A DNA stretch of 64,000 nt from Ruegeria halocynthiae (GCF_900106805.1 NZ_FNNP01000007.1:113655-177654); one strand, 5' to 3'. Numbered from the stretch's first letter, positions 43,171 to 53,371 are shown. Notes: generated by a model from the letters alone, not told the origin. Numbers and translations are program-made.

Positions 43171-44862
43171 TTAGCCCAGCAATCGCCGCGCGATGACCTG
43201 CGCCTGAATTTCGGCGGCGCCTTCAAAGATGTTCAGGATGCGCGCGTCACACAGCACGCGGCTTATCTTGTATTCCAAAGCGAACCCATTGCCGCCATGG
43301 ATCTGCAACCCGTTATCTGCCGCCGCCCAGGCGACCCGGGCCCCCAACAGTTTGGCCATTCCAGCTTCAAGGTCGCAGCGCTGACCGTGGTCTTTTTCCC
43401 AAGCCGAGAAATAGGTTAGCTGACGCGCGATCATGATCTCAACCGCCATCATCGCCAGCTTGCCCGAAACGCGAGGGAAGTTGATCAGAGATTTGCCGAA
43501 CTGCTTACGGTCCTGCGCATATTGCATGGCGATGTCCAAAGCGCTCTGCGCCACACCAATGGCGCGGGCGGCTGTCTGGATGCGAGCGGACTCGAAGGTT
43601 TCCATCAACTGCTTGAAACCTTTGCCTTCTTCGCCACCCAGAAGGTTTTCGCCCTTCACTTCGAAGCCATCAAAGCCCAGCTCGTATTCCTTCATGCCGC
43701 GATAACCCAGCACCTCGATCTCGCCACCGGTCATACCTGGGGTGGGGAAGGGGTTCTCGTCGGTTCCAGGTGTCTTTTCAGCCAGGAACATCGACAGGCC
43801 GCGGTGATCGGTGCTGTCGGGGTTGGTGCGCGCCAACAGGGTCATCACATGGGTGCGCGCAGCGTGCGTGATCCATGTTTTGTTTCCTGTTATCTTATAG
43901 TTACCATCCTCGCCCTTGACAGCCCGCGCCCGTAGGCTGCCCAGATCAGACCCGGTGTTGGGCTCGGTAAATACGGCGGTTGGCAGGATTTCGGCGCTGG
44001 CGAGTTTCGGCAGCCAGTTGGCTTTTTGCTCATCCGTGCCACCCGCAATGATCAGTTCAGCCGCGATTTCGGACCGGGTACCCAAAGAGCCCACGCCGAT
44101 ATAGCCGCGCGACAGTTCCTCGGAGACCACACACATCGAGGCTTTGGACAGCCCAAAGCCGCCAAATTCCTCGGGGATGGTCAGGCCGAACACGCCCATC
44201 TCGGCCAGTTCTTCGATGATCTCGATCGGGATCAGTTCGTCCTTGAGGTGCCATTCGTGGGCATTTGGTTCAACCTTTTCAACAGCATAGCGGCGGAATT
44301 GATCACGGATCATCTCTAACTCGTCGTCTAGACCAGACGCACCGAACATGGTGGTGCCGGATTGCTCCTGCATCAGTTCGACCAGACGGGACCGCGCGGC
44401 CTGAGAATTGGCTTGTGCCATCAGGGTCTGCACTTCGCTGCATTGGAAACCTGACAGAGCGTCCCAGCCAAGACCAAGGTCCTGCAAACGCACAACTTCC
44501 CCCTGGTTCATCGGGATGCCACCAGCGATCTGGTGCAGGTATTCGCCAAAGGCGATTTGATGCAGCAACTGCTCCATCTCGCCGAATTTCCCTTCGGCCT
44601 GCAGCGCCTCAGCCCAGCGTTGCATCTGTTGCAGTGACTGGTTGTAGGTTGCCAGCCACGCCAACCCATGCGCTGCCGTCTGATGCGCCTCGATCAGTGC
44701 GCCCGAGATCCGCCCGTCGCTTGTCACCATCTCGCGGACCGAGCTGCGCGCCTTGTCGAATACCGCGTTCACCGCGGGCAGGGCTGCTGCGCTAAGTGTC
44801 AATAGGTTGGGCAGTGCCGTCGGCTGCGTCATGTTCGTCATATCCTGTCCGTCATGGGCCAT
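43171..44862 (-). CDS. mcd: (2S)-Methylsuccinyl-CoA dehydrogenase, ethylmalonyl-CoA pathway
   Basis: A 563-residue acyl-CoA dehydrogenase that is about 160 residues longer than usual at its N-terminus, with a helical extension (LAWLATYNQSLQQMQRWAEA). This long form marks Mcd, which oxidises methylsuccinyl-CoA to mesaconyl-CoA in the ethylmalonyl-CoA pathway. The dehydrogenase core has FTEPNTGSDLGSLRARA, FESARIQTAARAIGVAQSAL and the catalytic-region NIFEGAAEI. Electrons would go to EtfAB, encoded at 56-58 kb. The start at 44862 is the first of three close Met codons and is not certain. Confidence 0.85.
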   Translation of the reverse strand: MAHDGQDMTNMTQPTALPNLLTLSAAALPAVNAVFDKARSSVREMVTSDGRISGALIEAHQTAAHGLAWLATYNQSLQQMQRWAEALQAEGKFGEMEQLLHQIAFGEYLHQIAGGIPMNQGEVVRLQDLGLGWDALSGFQCSEVQTLMAQANSQAARSRLVELMQEQSGTTMFGASGLDDELEMIRDQFRRYAVEKVEPNAHEWHLKDELIPIEIIEELAEMGVFGLTIPEEFGGFGLSKASMCVVSEELSRGYIGVGSLGTRSEIAAELIIAGGTDEQKANWLPKLASAEILPTAVFTEPNTGSDLGSLRARAVKGEDGNYKITGNKTWITHAARTHVMTLLARTNPDSTDHRGLSMFLAEKTPGTDENPFPTPGMTGGEIEVLGYRGMKEYELGFDGFEVKGENLLGGEEGKGFKQLMETFESARIQTAARAIGVAQSALDIAMQYAQDRKQFGKSLINFPRVSGKLAMMAVEIMIARQLTYFSAWEKDHGQRCDLEAGMAKLLGARVAWAAADNGLQIHGGNGFALEYKISRVLCDARILNIFEGAAEIQAQVIARRLLG

Positions 44863-45005
44863 GAATCAGGTCCTCTGCTGGGTCGTCTGGTCATATCATG
44901 CTGCACGTGCAGCGCAACAAAAATACGAAAATAACCCAAGAAAAGTTCAAATATTTCTCGAACGTTTTGCGGTGCAGAAAAAATCCGAGGTGTTATGAAG
45001 GGCTG

Positions 45006-45770
45006 ATGGAATTGTTTTCGCTTGTGTCTCCGCAGGAGCTTTATCTTTCACTGGTCGTCGCTTTTGTGGCGGGATGGGTCAAAGGTATGGTCGGCTTTGC
45101 TATGCCAATGGTCTTGGTGTCGGGGCTCAGCATGATGCTGCCTCCTAATCTTGCGCTGGCCGGGTTAATCCTGCCAACTTTGGTGACCAACAGCTTGCAG
45201 GCCCTACGCGAAGGCAGAACGGCCGCCGTCGCTTCGGTGCGCAAGTTTCGGGTGTTTCTCGGGGTTGGTCTGATCTGCCTTCTGGCGAGTGCACAACTGA
45301 TCAACGTATTGTCGCCAAAGGCCTTTCTTCTGACCTTGGGTGTGCCGGTGTTCTTCTTTGCATTGGTTCAGCTTATGGGGCTCAGGCTGACCCTGCAGGC
45401 CCCGTCGGTCCGGGTTGAGGCAATCGTCGGCGCGGTTGCCGGTGCCGTCGGAGGCATTTCTGGCGTATGGGGGCCGCCGACCGTGGCCTATCTGACGGCG
45501 TTGAACACGTCTAAGAAAGATCAGATGCGCGTTCAGGGAGTGATCTATGGTCTGGGGGCGCTGGCGCTGGTGGTCGCGCATGTGGGTTCGGGTATCCTGC
45601 GGGCTGAGACGGCTTTGTTCTCGGCGCTGTTGGTTCTTCCGGCTCTTGCGGGGATGCGCGGAGGCCTGTTTCTGCAGGACCGGATTGATCAGGTACAGTT
45701 TCGCAAGCTTACGTTGCTGGTACTGCTGATTGCCGGGCTGAATCTGCTCAGGCGTGGCATTCTGGGCTAG
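45006..45770 (+). CDS. TauE/SafE-family sulfite exporter-like permease
   Basis: A 254-residue membrane protein with about eight helices in two repeats. GWVKGMVGFAMPMVLVSGLS and GAVGGISGVWGPPTVAYLTAL are the family's repeated Gly-rich segments. Members export small oxyanions or organosulfonates, but the substrate cannot be read off. I start at the ATG at 45006; a longer frame begins with charged, non-membrane sequence. Its stop overlaps the next, convergent gene by four bases. Confidence 0.85.
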   Translation: MELFSLVSPQELYLSLVVAFVAGWVKGMVGFAMPMVLVSGLSMMLPPNLALAGLILPTLVTNSLQALREGRTAAVASVRKFRVFLGVGLICLLASAQLINVLSPKAFLLTLGVPVFFFALVQLMGLRLTLQAPSVRVEAIVGAVAGAVGGISGVWGPPTVAYLTALNTSKKDQMRVQGVIYGLGALALVVAHVGSGILRAETALFSALLVLPALAGMRGGLFLQDRIDQVQFRKLTLLVLLIAGLNLLRRGILG

Positions 45771-46309
45771 CTGTGTTTTTCGGCCATTCGGAATGCGAAA
45801 TGCAGACCCAACATCAGAAATAACAGACCTGATATATCGCCAATCAGAAACGCGATATATTCAGCGGGGGCGCTTCCAAAGGCTGCATTGGTGAGGATCG
45901 AACCCAAAACCGAGGTTATGATCCCGACCCCCATCACGCACAACCAACATGGTTTGCGATCAGAGCGCGGAAACAGGTCCCACCCCAAAGCTTTGCAGGT
46001 ATAAAAGACCGCAGGTACAATCGTGACCGCGATGGTTATCGCCAGTAATCTGCTGGGCAGAAGGACATCCCAACCGCCGATCAACGCAAAGACGATCACG
46101 ACGCCGGGCAGCAGTGCAAAGATCGCGCGCCACCCCAGCAACCACGCCGCCAGTACCCGCACCCCGTGCGGGAGAAACAGCAGGCTGGCATGGCTGGGAT
46201 ATTCCGGAAAAAAGATGTTCTGAAGCGGCATCAGGACCTCGAATGTGAGGAACGATGCGGCAATGTAGGCCAATGAGGCGTAGAAAGTGTCAGAGGCCCA
46301 TCTGTGCAC
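45767..46309 (-). CDS. MASE1-like membrane protein without output domain
   Basis: A 180-residue membrane protein with five to six hydrophobic segments. SLLFLPHGVRVLAAWLLGWR resembles the start of MASE1 sensor domains, and AEYIAFLIGDISGLLFLMLG resembles their end. No kinase, cyclase or other output domain follows, so it would be a membrane sensor or transporter by itself. A small winged-helix gene lies 33 bases upstream on the same strand and may be its regulatory partner. Confidence 0.5.
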   Translation of the reverse strand: MHRWASDTFYASLAYIAASFLTFEVLMPLQNIFFPEYPSHASLLFLPHGVRVLAAWLLGWRAIFALLPGVVIVFALIGGWDVLLPSRLLAITIAVTIVPAVFYTCKALGWDLFPRSDRKPCWLCVMGVGIITSVLGSILTNAAFGSAPAEYIAFLIGDISGLLFLMLGLHFAFRMAEKHS

Positions 46310-46342
46310 GAGGATCAGCCGTTTCCAGTTTTCAGGCGGCGA

Positions 46343-46633
46343 TCACCTGGGCGCATGGACCACATACCGCCCGCGATTGGCGCTTCCGCTTTGCGAAAGG
46401 TAACCTTTCTGAACCAGCGATTTAAGGGCACGGAAGAAGGTCGGGCGCGAGACGCTTTTGACCAGTGTATGTTCGATCAGACCAAAGGTGCGGACCTCCT
46501 GAGCGTTTTTCGAAAGCTCTTCGGCGGCGTAGTAGATGTCCCGCTCGACCGGGGATAGTTCCTCCAGCCCCAGAGTGCGCTCCATGCTTTGCATCAGTTT
46601 GCGAAGTTCGGTGAGTTTTGAAATTTCAGTCAT
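46343..46633 (-). CDS. Small winged-helix DNA-binding protein
   Basis: A 96-residue protein with a short helical N-terminus, then SPVERDIYYAAEELSKN and a winged helix: TLVKSVSRPTFFRALKSLVQKGYLSQSG as recognition region, split by turns, and NRGRYVVHAPR as the wing. It is MarR-like in layout but has only a DNA-binding domain and no obvious effector site. It may form a two-gene unit with the MASE1-like protein downstream. Its target is unknown. Confidence 0.6.
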   Translation of the reverse strand: MTEISKLTELRKLMQSMERTLGLEELSPVERDIYYAAEELSKNAQEVRTFGLIEHTLVKSVSRPTFFRALKSLVQKGYLSQSGSANRGRYVVHAPR

Positions 46634-46954
46634 AACGTGCCTATCATTTCCGTGTCTGAATGAGGCACATGGAAAGGCCGTAGCCTGTGAAACACATCAA
46701 TCCGACACCCATCCCCTTGTGGATACAATCATTACCTTCTGGGACGGCCCGAACGCGGTGTGAGCAAAGTCGCCCGGATCGCCCAAAGTTGAATTTCAAG
46801 GATTCCGCCGCTGAAATACGCCGGGCTCCTGCGCTATATTGATAGAATTCGATAGCGCAACTTACCCGTTCTCGCAATGAACTTGTCCGTTAGCTTTCAG
46901 GTGCCGCAGCGTAACTTTGGGTGAAGCGGGGGCCGTGATGACCCCCGGTTCCGG
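46634..46954. other. Noncoding gap of 321 bases
   Basis: I see no gene here. It holds an imperfect DnaA-like TGTGGATAC near 46719-46727 and an inverted repeat TGCGCTAT (46830-46837) / ATAGCGCA (46852-46859) with a 14-base spacer. A weak 6-bp C/G hairpin (46927-46947) lies just after the pckA stop on the minus strand, with no T-tract, so it is a poor terminator. Confidence 0.6.
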
Positions 46955-48553
46955 TCAGCCGATTGCGACGGCTTTGATATCTTCATCGATGAAGGGCAGA
47001 TACTGCTCGAAGTTCTCGGCAAACATTTGCACCAACTTCTCTGCCTGCTTGTCGAACGCTGCCTGATCGTCCCAGGTGCGGCGCGGATCCAGCAGAACTT
47101 CGGGTACGCCCGGTACGGAAACCGGCACGTCGAAGCCGAAATTGGCATCCTTGCGGAATTCCGCATCAGTCAGCGATCCCTCCAGCGCGGCCGTCAGCAA
47201 GGCACGGGTGGCCTTGATCGGCATCCGACTGCCAACGCCATAGGCGCCGCCGGTCCAGCCGGTGTTGACCAGCCAGCAGGTGGCACCGTGCTGGGCGATC
47301 TTGTCGCGTAGCAGGTTGCCATAGGCTTCGGGGCGACGTGGCATGAAGGGCGCGCCAAAGCAGGTTGAGAAGGTTGGCTGCGGCTCGGTAACACCACGCT
47401 CGGTCCCGGCTACCTTGGAGGTGAAGCCCGACAGGAAGTGATACATTGCCTGCGCTGGCGTCAGCCGTGCGATCGGAGGTAGCACGCCAAACGCGTCGCA
47501 GGTCAGCATGATGATGTTCTTCGGGTGTCCGCCCAAGGCACTGCTGGATGCATTCGAAATGTATTCCAGCGGATAGGCGCAGCGCATATTCGCGGTCAGT
47601 GAATCGTCGTTGAAGTCGAGTTCTTTGGTCTCAGGATCGAAGATCATGTTCTCGATCACGGTGCCGAATTTCGAGGTCGTCGCGTAGATTTCCGGCTCGG
47701 CCTCGGCATTCAGGTTGATGGTCTTGGCATAGCAACCGCCTTCAAAGTTGAAGGTTCCACGATCTGACCAGCCATGTTCGTCATCCCCGATCAGGATACG
47801 GGACGGATCGGCAGAAAGGGTGGTTTTGCCGGTGCCGGACAGGCCAAAGAACACGGCGGTGTCGACTGGGTTGCCAACTGCATGGTTCGCTGAACAGTGC
47901 ATCGGCATCACGCCTTTGTCGGGCAGCATGTAGTTCAGCAGCGTGAAGACGGATTTTTTGTTCTCACCTGCATATTCAGTGCCGCCTATCAGGATCAGCT
48001 TGCGATCAAAGTTCAGCGCGATGACAGTCTCGCTGCGGCAGCCATGCTTGGTCGGGTCTGCTTGAAAACTGGGGCAGTTGATGACGGTGAAATCTGCGGT
48101 GAACTCATCCAGATCCTCATGATCCGGGCGACGCAGCAGGTGACGGATGAATAAGTTGTGCCAGGCTAACTCGGTGACCATGCGCACATTGATCGAGTAA
48201 CTGGGGTCAGCTCCGCCCACGAGGTCCTGCACGAAGTAATCGCGGCCTTTCATATGGGCCAGCATGTCCTCATACAGTGCGTCAAAGCCCTCAGGGCTCA
48301 TGGCTGCATTGTTTTCCCACCAGATAGTATCAGCCACGCTGTCGGTTTTGACGACGTGCTTGTCCTTGGGGGAACGACCGGTGAACTTGCCGGTAGTGAC
48401 CAGAAATGCTCCGCCCTTGCCAAGGGTACCTTCGCCGCGCTTGAGCGCTTCTTCGATCAGCGCCGGTTCCATGAAGTTGTAATAGACATTGCCCAGACCC
48501 TCGATGCCCTGATCTTCGAGGCGGAATTGCGGGTTAACCCGTCCAGATGTCAT
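46955..48553 (-). CDS. pckA: Phosphoenolpyruvate carboxykinase (ATP)
   Basis: A 532-residue gluconeogenic enzyme that makes PEP from oxaloacetate with ATP. The P-loop is [16 protein letters not shown]; the metal and substrate residues lie around [12 protein letters not shown] and [12 protein letters not shown]. The ATG at 48553 follows CAGGAGAAG and gives the standard [16 protein letters not shown]; the longer frame adds 55 improbable residues. It is divergent from chvI, an arrangement also seen in rhizobia, where ChvI/ChvG affects pckA expression. Confidence 0.97.
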   Translation of the reverse strand: MTSGRVNPQFRLEDQGIEGLGNVYYNFMEPALIEEALKRGEGTLGKGGAFLVTTGKFTGRSPKDKHVVKTDSVADTIWWENNAAMSPEGFDALYEDMLAHMKGRDYFVQDLVGGADPSYSINVRMVTELAWHNLFIRHLLRRPDHEDLDEFTADFTVINCPSFQADPTKHGCRSETVIALNFDRKLILIGGTEYAGENKKSVFTLLNYMLPDKGVMPMHCSANHAVGNPVDTAVFFGLSGTGKTTLSADPSRILIGDDEHGWSDRGTFNFEGGCYAKTINLNAEAEPEIYATTSKFGTVIENMIFDPETKELDFNDDSLTANMRCAYPLEYISNASSSALGGHPKNIIMLTCDAFGVLPPIARLTPAQAMYHFLSGFTSKVAGTERGVTEPQPTFSTCFGAPFMPRRPEAYGNLLRDKIAQHGATCWLVNTGWTGGAYGVGSRMPIKATRALLTAALEGSLTDAEFRKDANFGFDVPVSVPGVPEVLLDPRRTWDDQAAFDKQAEKLVQMFAENFEQYLPFIDEDIKAVAIG

Positions 48554-48897
48554 GTGTGTCTTCTCCTGTGGCGGCGCATTGGCGGTTGGCCTTGTGCGCC
48601 ATTGGGGCGGATACCGGAATCTGCCGGCGGTCAAGCGCCTCTTATCATGGTACTTTAGGGCATGAACAGGCAGGTTGGCAGGAGTTAGCGCAACCAAGTT
48701 CAGGTTTAGCGCCATCACAAAATGCCTGCATCAAATCAAGGCGGCAATTTGAGTGCAGCAAGGCAAATTTGCCGCATCCCTGCCGCAAGAAAGGCACGAT
48801 TCGCAGTTACGGATTGATTCGGCGGCTTAAAACCGCCAACAATGCCTTACAAAAAAGCGTATTATTGCGCGAGTGAGCAGGAATAGGGGTGAACCCG
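48554..48897. other. Divergent pckA/chvI regulatory gap of 344 bases
   Basis: No gene is supported here. It contains the promoters of pckA (leftward) and chvI (rightward). A 12-bp perfect palindrome GGCAAATTTGCC at 48762-48773 is the best operator candidate. A small hairpin GGCGG/CCGCC is at 48821-48837. I could not define -35 and -10 boxes with confidence. Confidence 0.55.
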
Positions 48898-49602
48898 ATG
48901 TCAAAGATTGCACTTGTGGACGACGACAGAAATATCCTGACGTCCGTGTCCATGACTCTCGAAGCCGAAGGGTTTGAGGTCGAAACATATAATGATGGTC
49001 AGGCTGCGCTGGACGCTTTCAACAAGAAGCTGCCGGACATGGCCGTTCTGGATATCAAGATGCCGCGGATGGACGGCATGGATCTGTTGCAGCGCCTGCG
49101 GCAGAAAACCCAGATGCCGGTGATTTTCCTGACCTCCAAGGATGACGAGATTGACGAGGTTCTGGGCCTGCGTATGGGCGCGGATGACTACGTTAAGAAA
49201 CCGTTCTCGCAGCGCCTTTTGGTCGAACGTATCCGTGCGCTACTGCGCCGCCAGGAAGCAGTCGACGGTGATGTAACCAACGCCACCACTGGCGACACCA
49301 AAGTGATGGAACGCGGTGAGTTGCGGATGGACCCGCTACGCCATGCGGTCAGCTGGAAAGGCAATGATGTTTCGTTGACCGTGACTGAGTTTCTGTTGCT
49401 GCAGGCTCTGGCGCAACGACCCGGCTTTGTAAAAAGCCGTGATCAGTTGATGGATGTGGCCTATGATGATCAGGTCTATGTGGATGACCGGACCATCGAT
49501 AGCCATATCAAGCGTCTGCGCAAGAAGATGCGGGTCGCCGATACCGAGTTTTCGGCGATCGAAACGCTGTACGGTATCGGATATCGTTATAACGAAGAAT
49601 AG
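48898..49602 (+). CDS. chvI: Response regulator ChvI
   Basis: A 234-residue OmpR-type regulator of the envelope/acid response in alphaproteobacteria. The receiver has [15 protein letters not shown] and phosphoacceptor Asp52 in [13 protein letters not shown], then VKKPF. The C-terminal winged helix contains [20 protein letters not shown] and [16 protein letters not shown]. The ATG at 48898 has AGGGG eight bases upstream; a GTG three codons before is possible. It precedes its kinase chvG by 32 bases. Confidence 0.93.
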   Translation: MSKIALVDDDRNILTSVSMTLEAEGFEVETYNDGQAALDAFNKKLPDMAVLDIKMPRMDGMDLLQRLRQKTQMPVIFLTSKDDEIDEVLGLRMGADDYVKKPFSQRLLVERIRALLRRQEAVDGDVTNATTGDTKVMERGELRMDPLRHAVSWKGNDVSLTVTEFLLLQALAQRPGFVKSRDQLMDVAYDDQVYVDDRTIDSHIKRLRKKMRVADTEFSAIETLYGIGYRYNEE

Positions 49603-49634
49603 GCGCGGCCGTTTTTAAAGGGCGAAGGGGTCTC

Positions 49635-51344
49635 GTGCGCGATACTGAACAAGCCAACCAAGTGCGCGACGCAGACGTCGTTCTTGGGGATGACTGGGTC
49701 ATTCCCCAAGATTCCGAGTCGGCCGAATTGCAGGCCAAGCGGTCGCGACGAAATATCTTTACGCTGCGCTATTCGCCTCTGGCGCGCAGAATTATCACAT
49801 TCAATCTGATCGCTCTGGTCATTCTGGTGGCGGGGTTGCTGTATCTGGACGACACCCGAAAAGAGCGGGTGCAGCAGACTGCGCAAAACCTGGTCGGAGA
49901 TGCGCAGCTTGTCAGCAATGTTTTCGAGACCCAGCTGCGTCAACCCTCGGACGGGGGTGCTGGGGCGCTGGACGTACGGGATACGCTGTCGGGGCTCAGC
50001 CTGCCCGAGGGTGGTGAGGTCTTTGTCTACGACGGCACCGGTACGCTGATCGGTTGGACACGGGGTGCATCATCGTCGTCCGAACTGCCCAGCCTGTTGC
50101 ATCGGGACGCCGACACTACCACCGGAAGCACGTTGATCAGCGATGCGCTGAATGTGGTGTGGAATGGCGTATCCGCGATCTTTAGCAGCTCTTCTGAAAT
50201 TGAGGCCCCGACGCTTGCGCAGCGGGTGCAGGAAATGATCCCGAAGGCGCTTAACGGCGGGATGCAGGTGCAGGCCGTAAAGGACGACCAGGGCAAGACG
50301 GTGATCGTGGCGGTTGCCCCGATCCTGTTGGACGAGGTGCCCGTGGGTGCTGTCGCCATGGCAGGCCCGGCAGGCGAGATCGATGCACTGGCCCGCAAAG
50401 AGCAGGAGCGTATCCTTCAGATGTTCGTCGTGGCGCTGCTGGTTTCGATCGGTCTGAGCCTTGTACTGGCTTCGACTATTGCCAACCCGCTTGCCGATCT
50501 GGCCGCCGCCGCCGAGTTGGGCAAGGATCGTGGCGCGGGTGTGAATCCGGGGCGTATCCGTATCCCTGACCTTAGCGCCCGCCCCGACGAGATTGGCCGC
50601 CTCAGCCAGGCTCTGCGCGGGATGGTCACGGCACTCTACAATCGGATTGATGCAAACGAACAATTCGCCGCCGATGTGGCACATGAGATCAAGAACCCGC
50701 TTGCCAGCTTACAATCGGCCGTTGGCACCATGCGATTGGTTAAGCGCGATGATCAGCGTGAAAAGCTGCTGGGGGTGATCGAACATGACGTGCGGCGGCT
50801 GGACCGTCTGGTCAGCGATATATCGAACGCGTCACGGCTGGATGCGGAACTCGTTAAGGAAGAAGAGCAGCCCTTTGATCTGCTCAATCTGCTGGGCAAT
50901 ATCAGCCAGTTTCTGGGCGAGGATGCCCGTTCGAAGGGCATCGACTATATAACCGACCTGCCATCCGGATCTATCGAGGTCGACGGGCTCGAAGCGCGTC
51001 TGGCGCAGGTGTTTGTCAATTTGATCACCAACGCGATTTCCTTTTGCGAGGACAAGGATGCCATCCGTGTCTGGGTTCGCCGGCGGGACAATCGCGTACT
51101 TGTTGTGGTTGAAGATACCGGACCCGGCATTCCGGATCAGGCGCTGACCAAGATTTTCAAACGCTTCTACTCTCAGCGCCCCGAAGAGCATTTTGGCAAC
51201 AACTCAGGTCTGGGCCTGGCGATTTCGAAACAGATCGTCGAAGCCCATGGTGGTGTGATCTGGGCTGAAAACATCCGTCCGACCGAAGCCGATATTACAT
51301 CGGACCCGCTGGGCGCGCGGTTTGTGGTTGGGTTGCCCATCTAA
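49635..51344 (+). CDS. chvG: Sensor histidine kinase ChvG
   Basis: A 569-residue membrane kinase. Two membrane helices (about residues 53-73 and 255-278) flank a periplasmic sensor region; a HAMP linker follows (NPLADLAAAAELGKDRG). The H-box FAADVAHEIKNPLASLQSAV has phosphoacceptor His350, and the ATP-binding domain has VFVNLITNAISFCED and VEDTGPGIPDQALTKIFKRF. It is paired with ChvI. The start is GTG with GAAGGGG five bases upstream. HprK follows three bases after its stop. Confidence 0.93.
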   Translation: MRDTEQANQVRDADVVLGDDWVIPQDSESAELQAKRSRRNIFTLRYSPLARRIITFNLIALVILVAGLLYLDDTRKERVQQTAQNLVGDAQLVSNVFETQLRQPSDGGAGALDVRDTLSGLSLPEGGEVFVYDGTGTLIGWTRGASSSSELPSLLHRDADTTTGSTLISDALNVVWNGVSAIFSSSSEIEAPTLAQRVQEMIPKALNGGMQVQAVKDDQGKTVIVAVAPILLDEVPVGAVAMAGPAGEIDALARKEQERILQMFVVALLVSIGLSLVLASTIANPLADLAAAAELGKDRGAGVNPGRIRIPDLSARPDEIGRLSQALRGMVTALYNRIDANEQFAADVAHEIKNPLASLQSAVGTMRLVKRDDQREKLLGVIEHDVRRLDRLVSDISNASRLDAELVKEEEQPFDLLNLLGNISQFLGEDARSKGIDYITDLPSGSIEVDGLEARLAQVFVNLITNAISFCEDKDAIRVWVRRRDNRVLVVVEDTGPGIPDQALTKIFKRFYSQRPEEHFGNNSGLGLAISKQIVEAHGGVIWAENIRPTEADITSDPLGARFVVGLPI

Positions 51345-51347
51345 GTC

Positions 51348-51818
51348 ATGAACGCGATCCCTTTTTCAGACATCGCAGATCAGAAAACCGCATGTGTTCA
51401 CGCCACCTGCGTGGCAGTGGATGGCGCTGGAATATTGATCATTGGTGCTTCGGGCGCGGGTAAATCGGCGCTTGCACTGCAGATGATGATGCTGGGCGCG
51501 AGGCTTGTCGCGGATGACCGGATCAATCTGTCAGCGCGGGACGGCGATGTGATGGCAGATGCCGTTCCGCAAATCCGCGGACTGATCGAGGCGCGAGGGA
51601 TCGGGCTGCTGCGGGCAGACCCTGTGGGACCAGTCCCTTTGGCTTACGTTGTGGATCTTGATCAAGCCGAACCTGCAAGACTGCCAGATCCTGCGGAAAT
51701 TCTGTTGTTGGGGCAAACTCTTCCCTTGCTTCGGGTCGACGGCGTGCCCAATTTGGCTGCAGGACTTCTGCAACTTGTGAAAATGGGGCGCGTGGCCCCG
51801 GAATGGCCGAATACATGA
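51348..51818 (+). CDS. hprK: Short HPr kinase/phosphorylase
   Basis: A 156-residue kinase that would phosphorylate HPr on Ser46. It consists only of the catalytic domain: Walker A GASGAGKS (residues 33-40), [10 protein letters not shown] and the signature-like [13 protein letters not shown]. The N-terminal domain of Firmicute HprK is missing, as is normal in alphaproteobacteria. It is three bases after chvG and overlaps rapZ by ATGA, linking envelope signalling with a regulatory phosphorelay. Confidence 0.9.
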   Translation: MNAIPFSDIADQKTACVHATCVAVDGAGILIIGASGAGKSALALQMMMLGARLVADDRINLSARDGDVMADAVPQIRGLIEARGIGLLRADPVGPVPLAYVVDLDQAEPARLPDPAEILLLGQTLPLLRVDGVPNLAAGLLQLVKMGRVAPEWPNT

Positions 51819-52696
51819 CAACACAACGGCGCGTCGTTCTGGTGACAGGCCCTTCGGGCGCGGGCCGGTCTACCGCTATCCATGTGCTTGAAGACCTTGG
51901 GTTCGAAGCGATCGATAACCTGCCGATGGGTCTGCTGGTCCGGTTGCTTGAGCCGTCCAATCCTACGCCCCCCATGGCTTTGGGGATCGACGCGCGCAAC
52001 CGTGATTTCTCTACCATTGGATTTATCGAACTCGCCGCCAAACTGGGCCGTATGGAGTTTGTTGATCCAAGCATTCTCTATCTGGATTGCAGTGACGAAA
52101 TGCTGCTGCGCCGGTTCTCGGAAACCCGTCGTCGCCACCCGGTTGCCACGGATGCCAGCCCGGCAACCGGCATTCGGCAAGAAAAGGAACTGTTGGCCCC
52201 GATTCGTGAGATTGCGGATACGCTCATCGACACAAGCGCGCTGAATGTTCACCAGTTGCGTGAAGAGGTCGAACGCTGGTTTGCCCCAAAAGGCGGGCGA
52301 CATCTGGCGGTATCGATCGAATCCTTCTCGTACAAACGTGGCCTGCCACGCGGTCTGGACATGGTGTTCGATTGCCGGTTTCTGGCCAATCCCTATTGGC
52401 GGCCCGAACTGCGTGCGGCCGATGGTCGTAATGGCGATGTAGCGGCCTATGTTCAGTCAGATGCGAATTATGTGACGTTCTTCGACCGGGTTGTAGATCT
52501 GTTGATCGAACTGCTTCCGGCCTTCCGAAACGAGGGCAAAGCGCACCTGTCGGTCGCATTCGGGTGCACCGGCGGGCAGCACCGCTCGGTCGCCGTGGCG
52601 GAAGCGGTTGCAAAGGCCCTTGCGGAAGGGGGCCAGCAGGTGGCAATTAGGCATCGCGAAATGGAACGACGCGCGTTGAATGTGAGGCCGGAGTGA
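51815..52696 (+). CDS. rapZ: RapZ-type P-loop protein (RNase adapter)
   Basis: A 293-residue protein of the RapZ/YvcJ family. Walker A is [13 protein letters not shown]; the C-terminal domain has [20 protein letters not shown] and [17 protein letters not shown]. In E. coli RapZ binds sRNAs and adapts RNase E to GlmZ; in alphaproteobacteria its targets are not settled. I take the ATG at 51815, in ATGA with hprK, rather than the ATG 12 bases earlier. It overlaps the next gene by GTGA. Confidence 0.92.
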   Translation: MTTQRRVVLVTGPSGAGRSTAIHVLEDLGFEAIDNLPMGLLVRLLEPSNPTPPMALGIDARNRDFSTIGFIELAAKLGRMEFVDPSILYLDCSDEMLLRRFSETRRRHPVATDASPATGIRQEKELLAPIREIADTLIDTSALNVHQLREEVERWFAPKGGRHLAVSIESFSYKRGLPRGLDMVFDCRFLANPYWRPELRAADGRNGDVAAYVQSDANYVTFFDRVVDLLIELLPAFRNEGKAHLSVAFGCTGGQHRSVAVAEAVAKALAEGGQQVAIRHREMERRALNVRPE

Positions 52697-53085
52697 TCGG
52701 GATCGTAATTGTTGCACATGGTGGGTTGGCGCAGGAGTATCTGGCCGCCACGCAGCATGTGGTTGGAAAGCAGCCTGGACTGGTGGCCATTCCGATCGAA
52801 GCGGACCATGATCGCGAAGCGAAACAAGCTGAAATCTGCCGTGCCGCCGACGAGGTAGACATGGGCGATGGCGTCGTTGTTGTGACTGATCTGTTCGGCG
52901 GCAGCCCATCGAATCTCAGCCTGCGCGCCTGCGCGCCGCAAGACCGGCGAATCCTTTACGGGGCCAACCTGCCCATGCTCATCAAACTGGCCAAAAGCCG
53001 CCACCTGCCACTGGCCGAGGCCGTGCGTCTGGCGCTGGAAGCTGGACGAAAATACATCAATGCGCAAAATGTGACGCTGGATTGA
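52693..53085 (+). CDS. PTS EIIA component, mannose family
   Basis: A 130-residue phosphocarrier, [19 protein letters not shown], with the phosphorylated His9. [15 protein letters not shown] is the EIIA-Man signature. No sugar-transporting EIIB/C genes are nearby, so it is probably regulatory, not for uptake. The start is GTG in GTGA with rapZ. HPr follows after 16 bases. Enzyme I is not in the window. Confidence 0.92.
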   Translation: MIGIVIVAHGGLAQEYLAATQHVVGKQPGLVAIPIEADHDREAKQAEICRAADEVDMGDGVVVVTDLFGGSPSNLSLRACAPQDRRILYGANLPMLIKLAKSRHLPLAEAVRLALEAGRKYINAQNVTLD

Positions 53086-53101
53086 TACCGGATAGGTTCT
53101 T

Positions 53102-53371
53102 ATGACGACCAAGAGTTTGAAAATTATCAACGAAAAGGGCCTGCACGCCCGCGCCTCGGCCAAATTGGTCGAGGTGGTCGAAGGCTTTGATGCACTTGCC
53201 GAGGTGTCGCGTGACGGGCTTTCTGCATCGGGCGATAGTATCATGGGTCTTTTGATGTTGGCAGCGTCGCGCGGAACCACTATTGACGTCGAGACGTCTG
53301 GCCCGGATGCTGAGGCGTTGGCGGAAGCGTTAGAAACTTTGGTGAACGATAAATTTGGTGAGGGGTTCTGA
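53102..53371 (+). CDS. ptsH: HPr phosphocarrier protein
   Basis: An 89-residue HPr. His15 in EKGLHARASAKLVE is the PEP-dependent site; Ser46 in SASGDSIMGLLML is the HprK-dependent regulatory site. Both are intact, so this HPr can be controlled by both enzymes. It is the last gene of the ChvI/ChvG-HprK-RapZ-EIIA-HPr row, with 42 bases before an acyltransferase. Confidence 0.93.
   Translation: MTTKSLKIINEKGLHARASAKLVEVVEGFDALAEVSRDGLSASGDSIMGLLMLAASRGTTIDVETSGPDAEALAEALETLVNDKFGEGF

Noticed and set aside
46719..46727. TGTGGATAC as a second DnaA box
   Set aside because: It has one mismatch at the end of the consensus and no partner box nearby.
51348..53371. A complete sugar phosphotransferase uptake system
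   Set aside because: There are no EIIB, EIIC or Enzyme I genes here. The set fits a regulatory relay.
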